Shown here: piece after piece, positions 53,163 to 63,965 of the stretch | How positions within the stretch are numbered: the first letter of the stretch is position 1 | Layout of the letters: every line of letters begins with the position of its first letter | NCBI GenBank assembly: GCA_905221605.1 | Contig: CAJNDS010002825.1 | Coordinates: 62,001 to 126,000 of the forward strand | Reading direction: 5' to 3' | Origin: Symbiodinium natans | Lineage: Eukaryota > Sar > Dinophyceae > Suessiales > Symbiodiniaceae | Length of the DNA: 64,000 nt | The notes under the pieces: generated by a model | What the model saw: the letters and a program-made list of their open reading frames with translations, nothing else | Databases searched by the model: none | Told to the model about the DNA's origin: nothing | Position numbers and translations under genes: made by a program

Positions 53163-53527
53163 ACACGTGCGTGTGCGGATGCCAGCACGAAAGTAGATAG
53201 GAACTAAATCCTGATAAAAGTCACAGCAAGTGGCTGGTGTCGGTTTGAAAACTGTTGATAACATTTCTGAAATTTCTGGTGCGAGCATGATCTTGTTTCC
53301 ACAAGCAGACCAGGCCCAGTCTGGCAATGGAAGGGCGCACAGCAAATTTCAGCAGTTTTCAGGAAAAGACAGCAAATAGAAGCATGGTATATACAGCGCT
53401 TTTCCGATGTTTTGAGTTTTTTCTGGAAACAAGTTTGAAATGCAGCTGCCCATTCTTATCCGAGCTCACTGTCTGCCCAAACTATTCAGAAATAGTTCCA
53501 GAAACTAAATATATAAATAAGCTCACA
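53163..53527. other. No gene seen
   Basis: Left flank of the poly-C tract. TTTCAG, CCAGAAAC and GGAAAC words are frequent and recur right of the G17 tract (56,345-56,450). Confidence 0.4.
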
Positions 53528-53544
53528 CCCCCCCCCCCCCCCCC
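53528..53544. repeat. C17 homopolymer
   Basis: Seventeen C, preceded by GCTCACA and followed by TTGACCTACC. Mirror image of the G17 at 56184-56200. Confidence 0.9.
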
Positions 53545-53599
53545 TTGACCTACCGGGAGGCTGTATCGGAGTGAGGAATCCCTATTTCTTACTAGCTGA

Positions 53600-53675
53600 G
53601 TGAGTACACTGTACACTTTTTGGGCAACTATAATCCCCCACAGAACTGAAAGTGTACACTTTTTGGGGGGCCCAT
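53600..53675. repeat. Short direct repeat GTACACTTTTTGGG
   Basis: TGTACACTTTTTGGGCAAC and GTGTACACTTTTTGGGGGG about 40 bp apart. No further structure. Confidence 0.7.
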
Positions 53676-53749
53676 GAACTCAGCAACTAAGATTTTGTGC
53701 TAGTATAGACGTAGCCTCATGGTTTGGTCATGGACTAATTCAAGAAAAA

Positions 53750-55330
53750 TGAAACTTTGCTTAATGTCAGTTTAATGAATTTCGTGAGATTAACTTAATA
53801 GATTGAATGTGGTTAATTTATTAATTTGGTTGGTTTTGAATGGGTTTAATTCAATCAGAGTACTAATTGTTAACAGTCCTGCTCTAGCAATGATCCACTC
53901 AGCAATTGCTGGAGCGATTGCTCCAACAGAAGTGACCTGAACAATTTGCTCGAGATTGTGGATTGCGTTTGTATTTCTAGGAGTCCTATAGTCTTAACAT
54001 GGTTCTTGCTAAAGTTAGAAGGGTTCATGGATTCGTATGAATTTAATAAGAACCCGATTAATTGAATGAAAACCCTATGAAGATTAATACGAACCCTATT
54101 AAAATTATTAAGACTCTTATTGAAATGAGTAAGAATCTTATTGAATTAATGGGAAAAATGACTTGGAATCATATTTGAGTCATAGGAACTCTCTCTCAAA
54201 CGTCATAGGAATACTACTAAAATGTAGAAAAAACTAATAGGGCTCCCATGAAAAATAGTAGGAAACCTGTGAAAATGAAAAGGGACCCTTTTTGAATTCT
54301 TGAGAATGTGGGAATTCTAAAAAATCTAAATAGGAATCCTATGAATTTTTCCCGTAATCTTGTTATGATAATTTAGAATCCTAGTCAAATTATCATGAAC
54401 CCCACTACAATTCATGAACACCCTAGTACAAATCAAGAGGAATCTTTCCAAAATGAAGAGGGTCCTACCAATAAACGGAATTGTTAAGCAACACCAATAA
54501 ATTCATAAGAGCCCTATTGCAAATTAATAGGAATCCTTTTAAATGAAGAGGAATCCTACTAAAATTCATAGGAACCCATAGGGATCCTATAAAAACAATT
54601 GTGGTTCGGATGTCTAGGCTTCCTGTTAGAATTAATGTGGTTCCTATTAGAATTAATGGGACAGGAATGCTATTCAAATTTCTCAGAATACCATTAAGAT
54701 CACTTTGAGGCTCACTAAAATGAATAGGAACCAAAAGGAACCCTAGAAAAAAAAGTATGAGCCCTTAAATTTGCAGAGGGACCCTACTGAAACTAAAAGA
54801 AACCACTTTGAAATGATTGAGAACCTTGTTGACATTCATAAGAACCCTATTTTAAAACCTATTAGGAATCCTACTACATTGAAAAGAACCCTATGAAAAT
54901 TCATAAGAAAATTATGAAATGGTAGAGGAGTTCTACTAAGATGGTTAGGAACCCTTTAACATAAATTGGAATTTATTAGGAACCGCAGAAAAACTCATAA
55001 GAACCCTGTTGCAAATTGATAGTAATCCTTTTAAGATGAAGAGGAATCCTACTAACATAAATAGGAACCAATAGGGATCCGAAAGGGATCAATGTGGTTC
55101 CTGTTCTGCTAGACTTAATGTGATTCCTATTAGAATTAATAGGACTAGGAATGCTATGGCAATTTCCAGGAATACAAATAAAATTACTTGGAGACTCATC
55201 AAAATGAATAGGAACCAATATGAATCCTAAAAAAGAAGTATGGGCCCTTTTGAATTTCAGAGGAACCCTATTGGAATTAAAAGAATGGTTAGGGACCCTT
55301 TAACATTAGTAGGAATAGGAATGCTATTGC
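53750..55330. repeat. AT-rich degenerate tandem repeat (AGGAACCCTATTAAAATT family)
   Basis: Built from ~25-30-bp words such as AATAGGAACCCTATTGAAAT. A higher-order duplication is visible: 54,490-54,740 aligns with 54,990-55,230 (offset ~500 bp), and their right flanks also match. Frames in it are repeat artefacts. Confidence 0.9.
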
Positions 55331-55504
55331 TGAGATTAATATAAGACTGACCAAAACCAACTTTTTCCCGCTGGCAAGAAAGAGCCTCCAAGCAAGCTGA
55401 CACGTCCTGCTTCGAAAGAAAACCGTTCGCTGGACAGCTACACTTATATAGAGCTGAACGGTTCCGGCCCGAGAGAAAGACGAGGCAGCACCAAAAAGCC
55501 AAAA

Positions 55505-55990
55505 AAACAACTTTTTGAGAGAATGGGGGGGGGGATGTTAAAAAAGATGGTTTTTATGGTTTTACCTCGTAAAAAGATGGCTTTGGGGACAAAAACCAAC
55601 TTTTACCTCGCAAAAAGATGGTTTTCCTCAGGGACACCAAGCCAGAACAATTTCTTTACGAGGGAAAAGTAGGTTTTTCTATGAAAAACCATCCTTTACG
55701 AGGCAAAACCAAAAAACAAAAAGCAGCCATCTTTTTGAGAGAATGGGGTGGGGGGGGGCATCTGGAAAAAGATGCTTTTTGGTTTTACCTCGTAAAAAGA
55801 TGGTTTTGGAGACAAACCAACTTTTACCACGCAAAATATGGTTTCGGAGACAAAAGCCAACTTTTATCTCGCAAAAAGATGGTTTTCCTCAGGCAGACCA
55901 GGCCAAAACCATCTTTTTGCGAGGGAAAAGTTGGTTTTTCTACGAAAAACCATTTTTTACGAGGCAAAACCCAAAAAACCATCTTTTTCA
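55505..55990. repeat. Two ~220-240-bp units with internal inverted repeats
   Basis: Units start at TTTTTGAGAGAATGGGG (~55,512 and ~55,733). Each holds several ACCTCGCAAAAAGATGGTTT words and their reverse complement AAACCATCTTTTTGCGAGG. Confidence 0.9.
55868..55923. repeat. Perfect 19-bp inverted repeat
   Basis: CTCGCAAAAAGATGGTTTT (55868-55886) and AAAACCATCTTTTTGCGAG (55905-55923) with an 18-nt loop: a strong hairpin inside the second unit. Confidence 0.95.
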
Positions 55991-56183
55991 ACATCCCCCA
56001 TCATTCTCTGCAAAAGTTGATTTGTTTTTTGTTTTTTGGTCTCGCCCGTGTCAGCGTCCAGTCCTGTGCTCCATGTGGAGTCTGTTTTGTCGAGATACAG
56101 CCACTGAGAGTAGCAAAAAACGGCATAGGGCACGAGCGGGTTTTAAACGGTATTTACGAGGGAAACAGATCTGGGTAGGTCAT

Positions 56184-56200
56184 GGGGGGGGGGGGGGGGG
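56184..56200. repeat. G17 homopolymer
   Basis: Preceded by GGGTAGGTCAT and followed by TGTGTCCATAAATAAAG. On the reverse strand it reads CACA-C17-ATGACCTACC, like the left tract at 53528-53544. Confidence 0.9.
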
Positions 56201-56219
56201 TGTGTCCATAAATAAAGTA

Positions 56220-56336
56220 TCAGATATAGATATAAATATGCATATAAACATAAATGTATATAAATATAAGTATAAATACAAATATAGATATAAATAACTA
56301 CAGAAATGAATATGAATATATATATATATATATATC
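56220..56336. repeat. ATA-rich low complexity ending in (TA)n
   Basis: Irregular ATATAAATATAAGTATAAAT units and an ~18-bp TA run at the right end. Confidence 0.9.
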
Positions 56337-59300
56337 TTGTCAGATGCATGTTGAGAATACCTTCAGAGTTTTTTCAGACATAGTTTCAGAAACGTTTTCA
56401 CGAGCAGAAATAGATTCAGTAAATGCTTCAGAAGTTTTCCAGAAATCAGGTATTTCAATGAATTTGGACAGATCCAGCTGATGGGCTTCACTAAGGGATA
56501 ACTTGCAAGATCAGCTCCAAACGCCCGCAGACGGTGATGGCTTGCAATGCCAGGTGCTGACAAAATCTGGCAAAAGCCCATTTCATGTCACGTGACCCAG
56601 GTTCCATTGAGCCATCGCCTTTGCTACATCGTCTGCGATCAGCGCAGCACCCCTCTGCGCGACTTGGCTGAGATATCTTTGGCATCCTTTACTGATTCAG
56701 CCTGGCGTGCCGTTTGCCTAGGCGAGGTGCTCCTCAACATCACCTTGTGCGTCATCGTGGCGTGGCTGGAGCTTTGCAGAGCTAAACTAGAATCGCCCGG
56801 GTGCCTGTTTTTGACTGTTTCTGACTTTCAGGGCCAAAGCAGGATCCTGGCGGAATCAGGAAGCTTTGACAGGGGGCCCTGTGTCCAAAGACCTTGCTCG
56901 GAGCGGATCTGTTTGCAAGGCTCAGGAGCTACTCTACACATGCCGAACCCAGTAGCTCGAAGCGGCTATCAAAAGTAATGTTGCTGGCACACTGTCCAAC
57001 GGGTGTTTATCATTCCAACAAGTGTGACCGGTGATCTGTTGCCTACTCCCGACGGGTGCTGCACGCACATCTGAACTGAGAGCAGATCGAGATCGTGTAG
57101 ACTGCTCTTGTTACGTTCTCCAGGTGACCACGATGTGGGTGACCGCTTTCTTTGCAACTTGGCATTGACTCAGCTCTGCCATTGACTAGAATACAATGTT
57201 TGCCAAACCAAATTCGTTAGTCTGCTCAGCAATCGCGCCTTCACATGATTATCTCTTGCTTGGTTTCTTCCACGCTGCACACCCCCTTTCACTCTCTACT
57301 ACCACGACGACTCCACCTGCTGCCGCCCTCCAATGCTGCGGTGATTGTCATCGCAATATCTCCCACTTGTAAATGGCTGCTTCGCAGAGACGAACTTTTT
57401 GAGGGGGAGCCCCGTCCCGAGGTGAATTTCAGACTCGTGGACCGAACCGTGCCTTGGCTGGCATCAAGGTTGGGAGGTGACATGCTTGCAAGAGTTCTGG
57501 GAGTTTGGGGTTTCGGGCATATGTGACTGGGCCTCTCAAGGCCTAGAAAGGAAAGGCCGCGAGCTCTGCGAAGCACTGTTTCGCCAACACCTCCGAGCAT
57601 GTGACTTCCTAGTTTCCTAGTGGCTCTTCTCAGTACAGTTACACGACGAGGCTGACACACACACACACACACGGACACGGTATCTGCTTGATGGATCAGG
57701 CCGTGGGAAGCTTCCTGCGGTTTGCTTTGGTTAGGGACTCGGGGTAGGCAGGTTGAGACATTGAACACGCATAGCAGGCTTGCAAATCTGACGCCAAAGT
57801 TGAAACAAAGCCCGCTGCAGACGCCCTGAGGGCTAACTCTTGCTGTCATGAGTCAGAGGTTGACCTTGTGATGGAGCTCTAGATGTAACACTGTGGTGCT
57901 GCCAGAGTACCTTCTGTTCTAGAATCAGGAGTTTGTGTTGGGCTGCGAGGTCACCTGACCCAAAGAAACACATACGCCGAGGTGCTCTCCGGCTGGCTTC
58001 TGCCTCTGCCTGTCCTGGAATGGCTGGTCTTTTTCTACTTGCAGCGTGATGCCTTCGGGTGCTGCAACCGCTCTCGAAAGAGTTTGCGTTCTTCGAGCAG
58101 CCGACTGCCGACTTCAGGATGATGTTTTGCCACGTTCGGCCAAGCCGACTCTTCAGCCTAAGCGCTGCCGAAGCGCTCTTCCTGAGCGCTGCTGTGGGCT
58201 ACCACCCAAGTCCTTCGGTGAAGGTTGGCACCCGGTATAGCATGGGCTCCTTCAGTTCCAAGGATGTCGAAGAACGTTGCAATCACAAAAAACAAAGCAT
58301 CTTCATTTGTTCAGTCGACTCTCGAAAACAGGCGTCGACCCAGTCTGGCCGAACCATCACAAGCAGAATAGTTTTTGGGTCCAAGCGAGTTCGGGTAGTC
58401 AACTCCTTTGCTTGCATCTTCTATATTTTTCAACAAGTCGATGCACCTTGAGTTCGGACTCAAGTACCATGCGCCGCCGCTGCACCACACCAGAGATTTC
58501 CAAAAACATTGTCAGTGTCTTTTTGGGCTTTACTGTCGCTGCTACGGCAGCTGTGATTAGGAGCATCGCAGAAACGTCCTGGTATGCACCATGATAACCT
58601 GGAAAACCCTGGGGAGCACCCGCTTGCTTCAGGAGAAGTTTTCGGCGGGTCGCTTCCCAGCAGCCACCTGCAGCTGCCACGTGTACGAAAGCAGACTTCC
58701 TGCCTCTGGAGTTTCGCAGTGACTTTGTAGCTGGTGGGTGCCAAAGAGAGGGTCCCTGTGTGAAGCAACAGGCAGGCAGGGGATATTTATGTTGTCCAGG
58801 CTCGAATGCTTCGGGTCTTGTTTGGCACACACCTGATGACCTGTCACAGAAAAGACCTGTCAAAGCAAGGGCGCCCAGAAAGTTCAACCCACCGGAGAAC
58901 CGAGTTCATAGTCTTTAAGGCTATGGAGGGTCCTCATGCGTATTAGTTAATTAGGCTTGAAGACGTCAACGTGTTTACAATATGATCTTACACTTGAAGT
59001 TGTGAAGCATTCATCATTCTGCATGACAGGGTTCCCTCTCGTCCACCACGGTGGCAAGCGACCTCGTCGCAATCACTGTCGCCCTCGCTTCGGCTTCGAT
59101 GTGAAAACATCAAGGCCACAAGTAGCCCTATCCATTCCGTTCCTTGCGGCACAAGGGCCGACGGCAGTCCCTCGAAGTCGTATTCGGGGTGCAGGGTTCT
59201 GGGCGCTAGCCGCTGCTAGCCATGCAGCTGCGAGTTAGCTCCTGGAAGCCTTCGAGCCCTTGCCGGCTGCATAGCAGGGACGGGATGCCCCATTTCGCTG

Positions 59301-59341
59301 TGGCGGTCAGCTCGTGCTTTGCAGCCTTGCAGTCCAGCAAC
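56337..59341. other. No supported gene; (CA)n at 57,654-57,672
   Basis: A frame near 56,700-56,790 contains a hydrophobic stretch (VLLNITLCVIVAWLEL). One at 58,059-58,451 is open, but neither shows a family motif. Confidence 0.35.
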
Positions 59342-59967
59342 CTACAACCCACTTCCAGCTAGGCAGCAGTTTTCTTTAGGCGCGTAAGAAACTACTACCA
59401 TTGAACATTTGCGGGTATGCCGTGTCCGCCAATAAGCCTTTCTGCACTTACTGCACCTGCGATGACTGGCTGTCACACCCCCTTTGATGTCGATGCCATC
59501 CAGAGGTGGATTCTCAGTGGCAAGGTCAATAACCGAAAAAAGCTGCTTTGTGGCTGGGTTTGCTGAAGCTTCATGGATCTCCCAAAAAAGGCCCATAAAT
59601 GTAGAGAACTGACCATGACCCTGAAGTGCTGCCAAAGCTTTCAACGATCATGTTTTTCGATGTTGCCGGAAGCAGTTACCGGAGTAAGGTACCGCACAGA
59701 GCTTTTCCATTCAGCAGGCGATAGCATGATGTGTTCTCGGATGGGTATCGCAGACAGTACCATTTCTTGATTAAACGGGCCGCGCCCTAGGCATGCAACG
59801 CAGAGAGGGGTCATGATGGGGCAAGGCCATGCGTGCGCACCCACCCTCCCCCCGTTACTACAAACTTGCGCAACGCTGGAAGCAACATCAGGGCAAATGA
59901 GCTGTGCGTAAACAGGGTCCAGGCCTTGCGGACTATCCACCTTGCAGAACAAGCCAGGACCCAACAA
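59342..59967 (-). pseudogene. Unidentified minus-strand coding-like region, one frame change
   Basis: Frame 59,967-59,641 ends EHIMLSPAEWKSSVRYLTPV-TASGNIEKHDR. The next frame picks up ALAALQGHGQFSTFMGLFWE, IHEASANPATKQLFSVIDLA and a Cys/Arg motif SHRRCSKCRKAYWRTRHTRK with two CxxC-like pairs, ending 59,342. Continuity of protein-like sequence across a one-step frame change suggests a decayed gene or retroelement ORF. Family not recognised. Confidence 0.35.
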
Positions 59968-60548
59968 AATTCAACCCCTGTAGCCGAAGAATTTCAATTG
60001 ACTGTCGGCATGGAGTTCTTTGGGACAAGATCACGAAAGTCTCGGCGGCGGGCTGACAAGCCCGTCGCTGGACCAAATTTAGAGTTGAAGGGTGTTGTTG
60101 TGGTTGCGAGTGGCATCGCGAGATCCCAGCGAGATTCCGGAAGTGATCTGGTATGTCTTGTTTGAGGTAGACAAGATGCAGGCGAGCAGCTGCACCTTAC
60201 AACTGAACTTTGTCAGGGCAGACGGCAGACATTCCGCGGCTCGAAGCCCAGGGGCCTCACAGTCCCAACATCTGCTGCAATGGCGGAGCAGGTCGCCTCC
60301 GAGGCCGGCTCTTGAAGTCAAACTCTCGGAATCGTTGAAATCGCACCGCATGAGAGGGGCTCTTGCACCTACAGCAGGTCGATGACGGGCTCATCCTGTT
60401 GGAGGCAGCTGTTTTAAGCTTCTCCCTGGCATGTAGTTCTTGGAGCCTTTGAAGCATTCTGATTCTCCCAGTGCATCTTTTCGCACCGTGCTGTACCTGC
60501 AAAGCACTGCCCTACTCAACGGACCTGTGCTGTTCCTAGCAGGTCGGC
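59968..60548. other. No gene seen
   Basis: Overlapping frames on both strands with no domain. Confidence 0.35.
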
Positions 60549-60893
60549 GTGGAGAACGCTTGCGCAGCAGCCTCGGAGGCTGACGTCGCCGCTCGGATCC
60601 ATGATGCTGGGAAGCTGGAGCTCTCGGAGACTGGCACGGAGATGTCTCCTGAAACTTGGCGCCCCGGGCACCACTGCCCCTCGACCTTCGCAACAGACGG
60701 GCTCGCAACGAACGGGCGGGAGGAGGCCGTGGCCGTCGATGAGCTCGCTGGGGAGCTCGCTGAGGAGCTCGCTGAGGAGATCGCGTGCTGCCAGGAGCAT
60801 GATGTCTCCTTTGAGGCCGGCTTTCGGGATGTGTCCACTCGCGGTGCGGCTCACGAAATAGAACCTAGGACCGAGCCCGAGTTCTGCAAATAA
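60549..60893 (+). CDS. Unidentified acidic open frame
   Basis: 114 codons: MENACAAASEADVAARIHDA, GKLELSETGTEMSPETWRP, then an ELAGELAEELAEEIACCQEH acidic helix and EPRTEPEFCK. Protein-like and acidic with a short GELAEELAEE repeat. Possibly an exon that continues to the left of the ATG. No family recognised. Confidence 0.35.
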   Translation: MENACAAASEADVAARIHDAGKLELSETGTEMSPETWRPGHHCPSTFATDGLATNGREEAVAVDELAGELAEELAEEIACCQEHDVSFEAGFRDVSTRGAAHEIEPRTEPEFCK

Positions 60894-61498
60894 GGGCATG
60901 AAAGCCGAAAAAGACAACTGACAAATCCCGAGCTCGAAACAGAGCTCTACGTGATAAACAGCGTGTCGGCCCTGAACCCTGCGAAGGGGTGTCGATCCTA
61001 ACAGCATACCACTATATACCACTCAAGATCAGAGTAGACACCGTAGTTGAATGTAGTTGATTGTTTCGCAAATCAATGGACCGCACGTTCCAAGCAAGAT
61101 CGAAGTAGACACTTTTGCGAGCCATGTGATTAATTCCGATTGATTCCTATGCGAAGCAGCACTCGAGAACGTAGAAAGGAGGCTTTGCCAAACCTTGTCG
61201 CATACGGCTTTGCCATTGATGTCACCATGGTTGAGCAAGGTCGAGAAGGAAGAGGCCCGCTCGGCACCCGATACTCCAAATTCAATGGCAAGTATCTGAG
61301 TATCCCCAGCAGAAGTGCGAAACCCTACATGGGCCAACCCTAACTGCAACCCCACGAAGTGACGAATCCTGAGGTGAAGCTGTAGAACCAGGCAAGTCCC
61401 CAGCCCTGAACGGCCTGGCAATTTCCGAAGTCTCCGGAAGGGGTGGCATGCTGAAGTTTTCATAGGCCCTACACACCCTCGCCCTGCCTTGCAACCCC
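60894..61498. other. No gene seen
   Basis: Short opposed frames only. Confidence 0.35.
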
Positions 61499-61672
61499 AT
61501 GGCACTGCAGGCCGTGCTGCTGAGTGGCAGGGGGGCCTCCATCACGGCCTCGGCGACGGCCACACTGGAGGACTTGGAGGAGACGGTCGCTGGAAAGCTG
61601 GGCCAGCAGCCGCCCTTGCGCTTCTTCCTCGGGGCCCGGGAGCTCCAGGACTCCGCTTTTGGGCTCCTGTAG
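61499..61672 (+). CDS. Short ubiquitin-like fold ORF
   Basis: 57 codons, MALQAVLLSGRGASITASAT then LEDLEETVAGKLGQ, PPLRFFLGARELQD and a stop after FGLL. The order hydrophobic strand, SGR turn, strand, helix, strand with GARELQD fits the first two-thirds of a ubiquitin-like fold. Dinoflagellate proteins often start with such a domain followed by ankyrin or other repeats. The last strand is missing, so this is a truncated copy or a first exon whose donor lies before the stop. Confidence 0.45.
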   Translation: MALQAVLLSGRGASITASATATLEDLEETVAGKLGQQPPLRFFLGARELQDSAFGLL

Positions 61673-61796
61673 TTTCCGTCGGGTGTGAAGCATCGTGATA
61701 AGTTAATAGGGCCCTTTAAATATCCTTACAACATAGTGTTTATGGGGGCTTCTTTCTTCTTTCTTTTTCCCCCATTTCTTATTTCTATTATCTGTA

Positions 61797-61845
61797 CGGG
61801 CTAGTAGTAAAACCATTAGAAGTACATCAAATTACTAGCCCGTAT
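61797..61845. repeat. GC-capped hairpin in mitochondrial insertion
   Basis: CGGGCTAGTA ... TACTAGCCCG, 10-bp perfect stem with AT-rich loop. Confidence 0.85.
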
Positions 61846-62618
61846 GTTTTGCTTGGTATTGTGGAAATTTAAACATTGAGAAGTTACATTAGATTCATTT
61901 TGTTTTCTTATGAATAGGTTTGGTCGTTATTCTTTGCTCTTGTTATAAGTCTATTCATCTTTACAGGATTGAATATTTATTGTTGGACGGGAATTCATTT
62001 CTCATAGAATTATTTTCTTATATTTTCATCATCTTTAATTGGACTAATACATGGTTTTCATATTTGGTCTAGAGATTTATTATGAGAATTCACTAAAACA
62101 CATGAAGTCTTATTAGTAGTCTTTTTCCAATTTTTTGGGGTTTTCTAGTTCTGAAGCTCTCTTATTTGTATCCTTCTTTTGGACATCTTTTCATTAATTA
62201 TCTTGTCCAACTTTAGGGATGTGGCCTGGAGAAGCTTTCTATCTTCCAGATCCTTGTGAATTAACTTTTGCTAATGCACTTCTTTTATCTAGTGCTGCTA
62301 TATCTTTAGGAAACGCTTTCATGATCTTAGAAATTTCATCACACTATATTGTTTTCTTCACTTTGTGGTCATTCTATCTTCTTTTCTTTTATTAGTTTGC
62401 AGATGAAAGAACTTCGTATTCTCGCATGTTCAATTAATGATTCACTTTATGGTTGTCTTTTCTTTCTTCAGTTAATTCTTGGTATTTTACGTTTTTCCTT
62501 ATCTTCGTTTCTTGTGCTCACTTCGATCATGCCTTATTGATCATATTAATGAGTCGGCGCTCCTTATATTATTTTTTTAATCATTCATTCTCTACGTCTT
62601 TATTCGAGAAGTATTTCC

Positions 62619-62880
62619 TCGCGGGGCAATACTAATAAGAATGCAATGAACCCCGCATAATAACATAAGAATGGCCGCGCAAGAGAAGTCTTTTAATGAG
62701 CGTGGAAACACTATTTTATTATTATTACACACGGGGCGAATACAAGAACTACTGAGCGCCCCGTAATAACAGTGTAATAGAGTGAGAAAAGGCTAGAAAA
62801 ATAGCAATACTTTGTTTGGCCGTTTTCCTCTTTTAATAACAATAGTAATAAGAATCATACTAATCATATTAAACGGCCCA
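62619..62880. repeat. Cluster of three GC-capped inverted repeats
   Basis: GCGGGGCA...AACCCCGC (~62,620-62,660), ACGGGGCG...CGCCCCGT (~62,730-62,765) and GGCCGTTT...AAACGGCC (~62,818-62,880), with AT-rich loops. Typical of non-coding dinoflagellate mitochondrial DNA. Confidence 0.8.
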
Positions 62881-62910
62881 CTAAAAAGAACTGAATACAA
62901 AGGGCCATTT

Positions 62911-63817
62911 ACAACAAGATGTGGTTTCTTCGGCTGTTGGTGTGGCATCAGGGCTGATGTCATGCGCGAGGGGCACTCGCTCCGTGCACTGCAGGAGGTT
63001 ACGAAAGCACGGAGCCTGGCTGGCGAAACGATCCAAGTCACGCCCCTCAGCTGTGTGGCTCTTGCTCCGCGTTGCTCAGCGGTTCCCAAAACCCTGAAAC
63101 CATGTCTGAAATCCTAAAGGCCAGCCTTAAGCCCTGATGGGGCATCGAGGAGCGACCACACGAATCCCATTGCGGCTTGGCGGCAGGGTTGGTCGGCCCA
63201 CTTGTGGTTTACAGGGTTTACAGGTGGGGGGGTCAGCTATGATTGGAGCGTGAAGGGGTTTAGGGGTATCAGGCTTGCAGGGCTTAGAGGTTCTAGGGTT
63301 GTAGGCATGTAGGTGCCACGAAGCCTTGCAGGGCCAGAGTTTGTGCCGCGTAGGAGTTCCCAATGGCAGCCAAAACCCCAGCGCCGGAAAGAGCGCCATG
63401 TCCCAAGTCGGTCCCAAGTTTGAAGGTGTAACTACTCTTAGTTGCTTAAGCTTGCTCTCTCGACCATGCTGCGCACTCCCAAGTCTTGTGCTCGATTGTC
63501 CAGGTACTGCGAAGGCTTGTGTACAAAGAACGCGGGAAGAAGCGTGGGGCTTGGTTTCTCGGTGTTTCGCATAGACCATGTACGGGCGAGTTGGAGCATG
63601 GCCCCAAAAAGCGTAGAGCGAAGAAGCGTTGAACTGCCTGTGATTTGATTCACAGCCCAACCTCCCCTCGCTTGTCAGGATGCTGCGGCAGGCCGGACAC
63701 AATTCCCAATGCCCCTGGCCCTCTCGAGACCTTAAAGCTGACATATACTGGAGGGTTTTGCTGCTTGCCCTATAGAACCGTGTGTTTAAGGTCACGCATC
63801 TCTTTGCCAAGCCATCC
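62911..63817. other. No supported gene
   Basis: A long minus-strand frame (63,861-63,127) crosses low-complexity GGGTTTACAGG-type and TTAGGG/GTAGG-rich stretches. It reads as Pro/Lys repeats (PCKPDTPKPLHAPI), so I do not call it. Confidence 0.4.
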
Positions 63818-63961
63818 CTGCCTCTGAATCCGCTTCGAAACCTTAAAGCTATTGGAGCCATGCAGGGCGAAGATGGCCACGTCCTCTTCTACGAGATGTC
63901 GGACTTCGGAGCTCTGTACTGTAGGTTCCGTCGTGCGGCCTTGGAGGCGCACGTGCGCTCG
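63818..63961 (+). CDS. Candidate exon at window end, donor GTGAGT
   Basis: Reads LPLNPLRNLKAIGAMQGEDG, HVLFYEMSDFGALYCRFRRA and ALEAHVRS, followed at ~63,961 by GTGAGTATG, a strong 5' splice site. GEDGHVLFYEMSDFG loosely recalls the DKxGRPVxYE strand of CRAL-TRIO (Sec14) domains, but the match is too short to name. The (GT)n run from 63,966 to the window end would be the intron start. Confidence 0.4.
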
Positions 63962-63965
63962 TGAG

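Larger units (their letters stand above)
61706..62910 (+). pseudogene. cox3: Nuclear mitochondrial insertion with cox3
   Basis: An AT-rich island of ~1.2 kb. The coding part (~61,900-62,560) gives cytochrome c oxidase subunit III motifs: FTKTHEVLLVVFFQFFGVF, SEALLFVSFFWTSF, PTLGMWPGEAFYLPDP, CELTFANALLLSSAAISLG and NAFMILEISSHYIVFFTLW. Several in-frame stops and frame changes (TGA at 62,083; after GVF near 62,147; TAA in the SFH region near 62,195) make it unusable as is. The flanks carry GC-capped hairpins (see 61797-61845 and 62619-62880), a hallmark of dinoflagellate mitochondrial DNA. GGGCCCTTT at ~61,710 and AAAGGGCC at ~62,900 mark inverted ends. So non-coding mitochondrial DNA came along, arguing for DNA transfer rather than reverse-transcribed RNA. 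Confidence 0.9.

Noticed and set aside
53750-55510. 80-90-codon minus-strand frames in the AT-rich block
   Set aside because: They repeat with the satellite units and contain no motif.
63127-63861. 244-codon minus-strand frame
   Set aside because: Largely Pro/Lys/Thr translation of GGGTTTACAGG and TTAGGG-like low complexity, with no domain.
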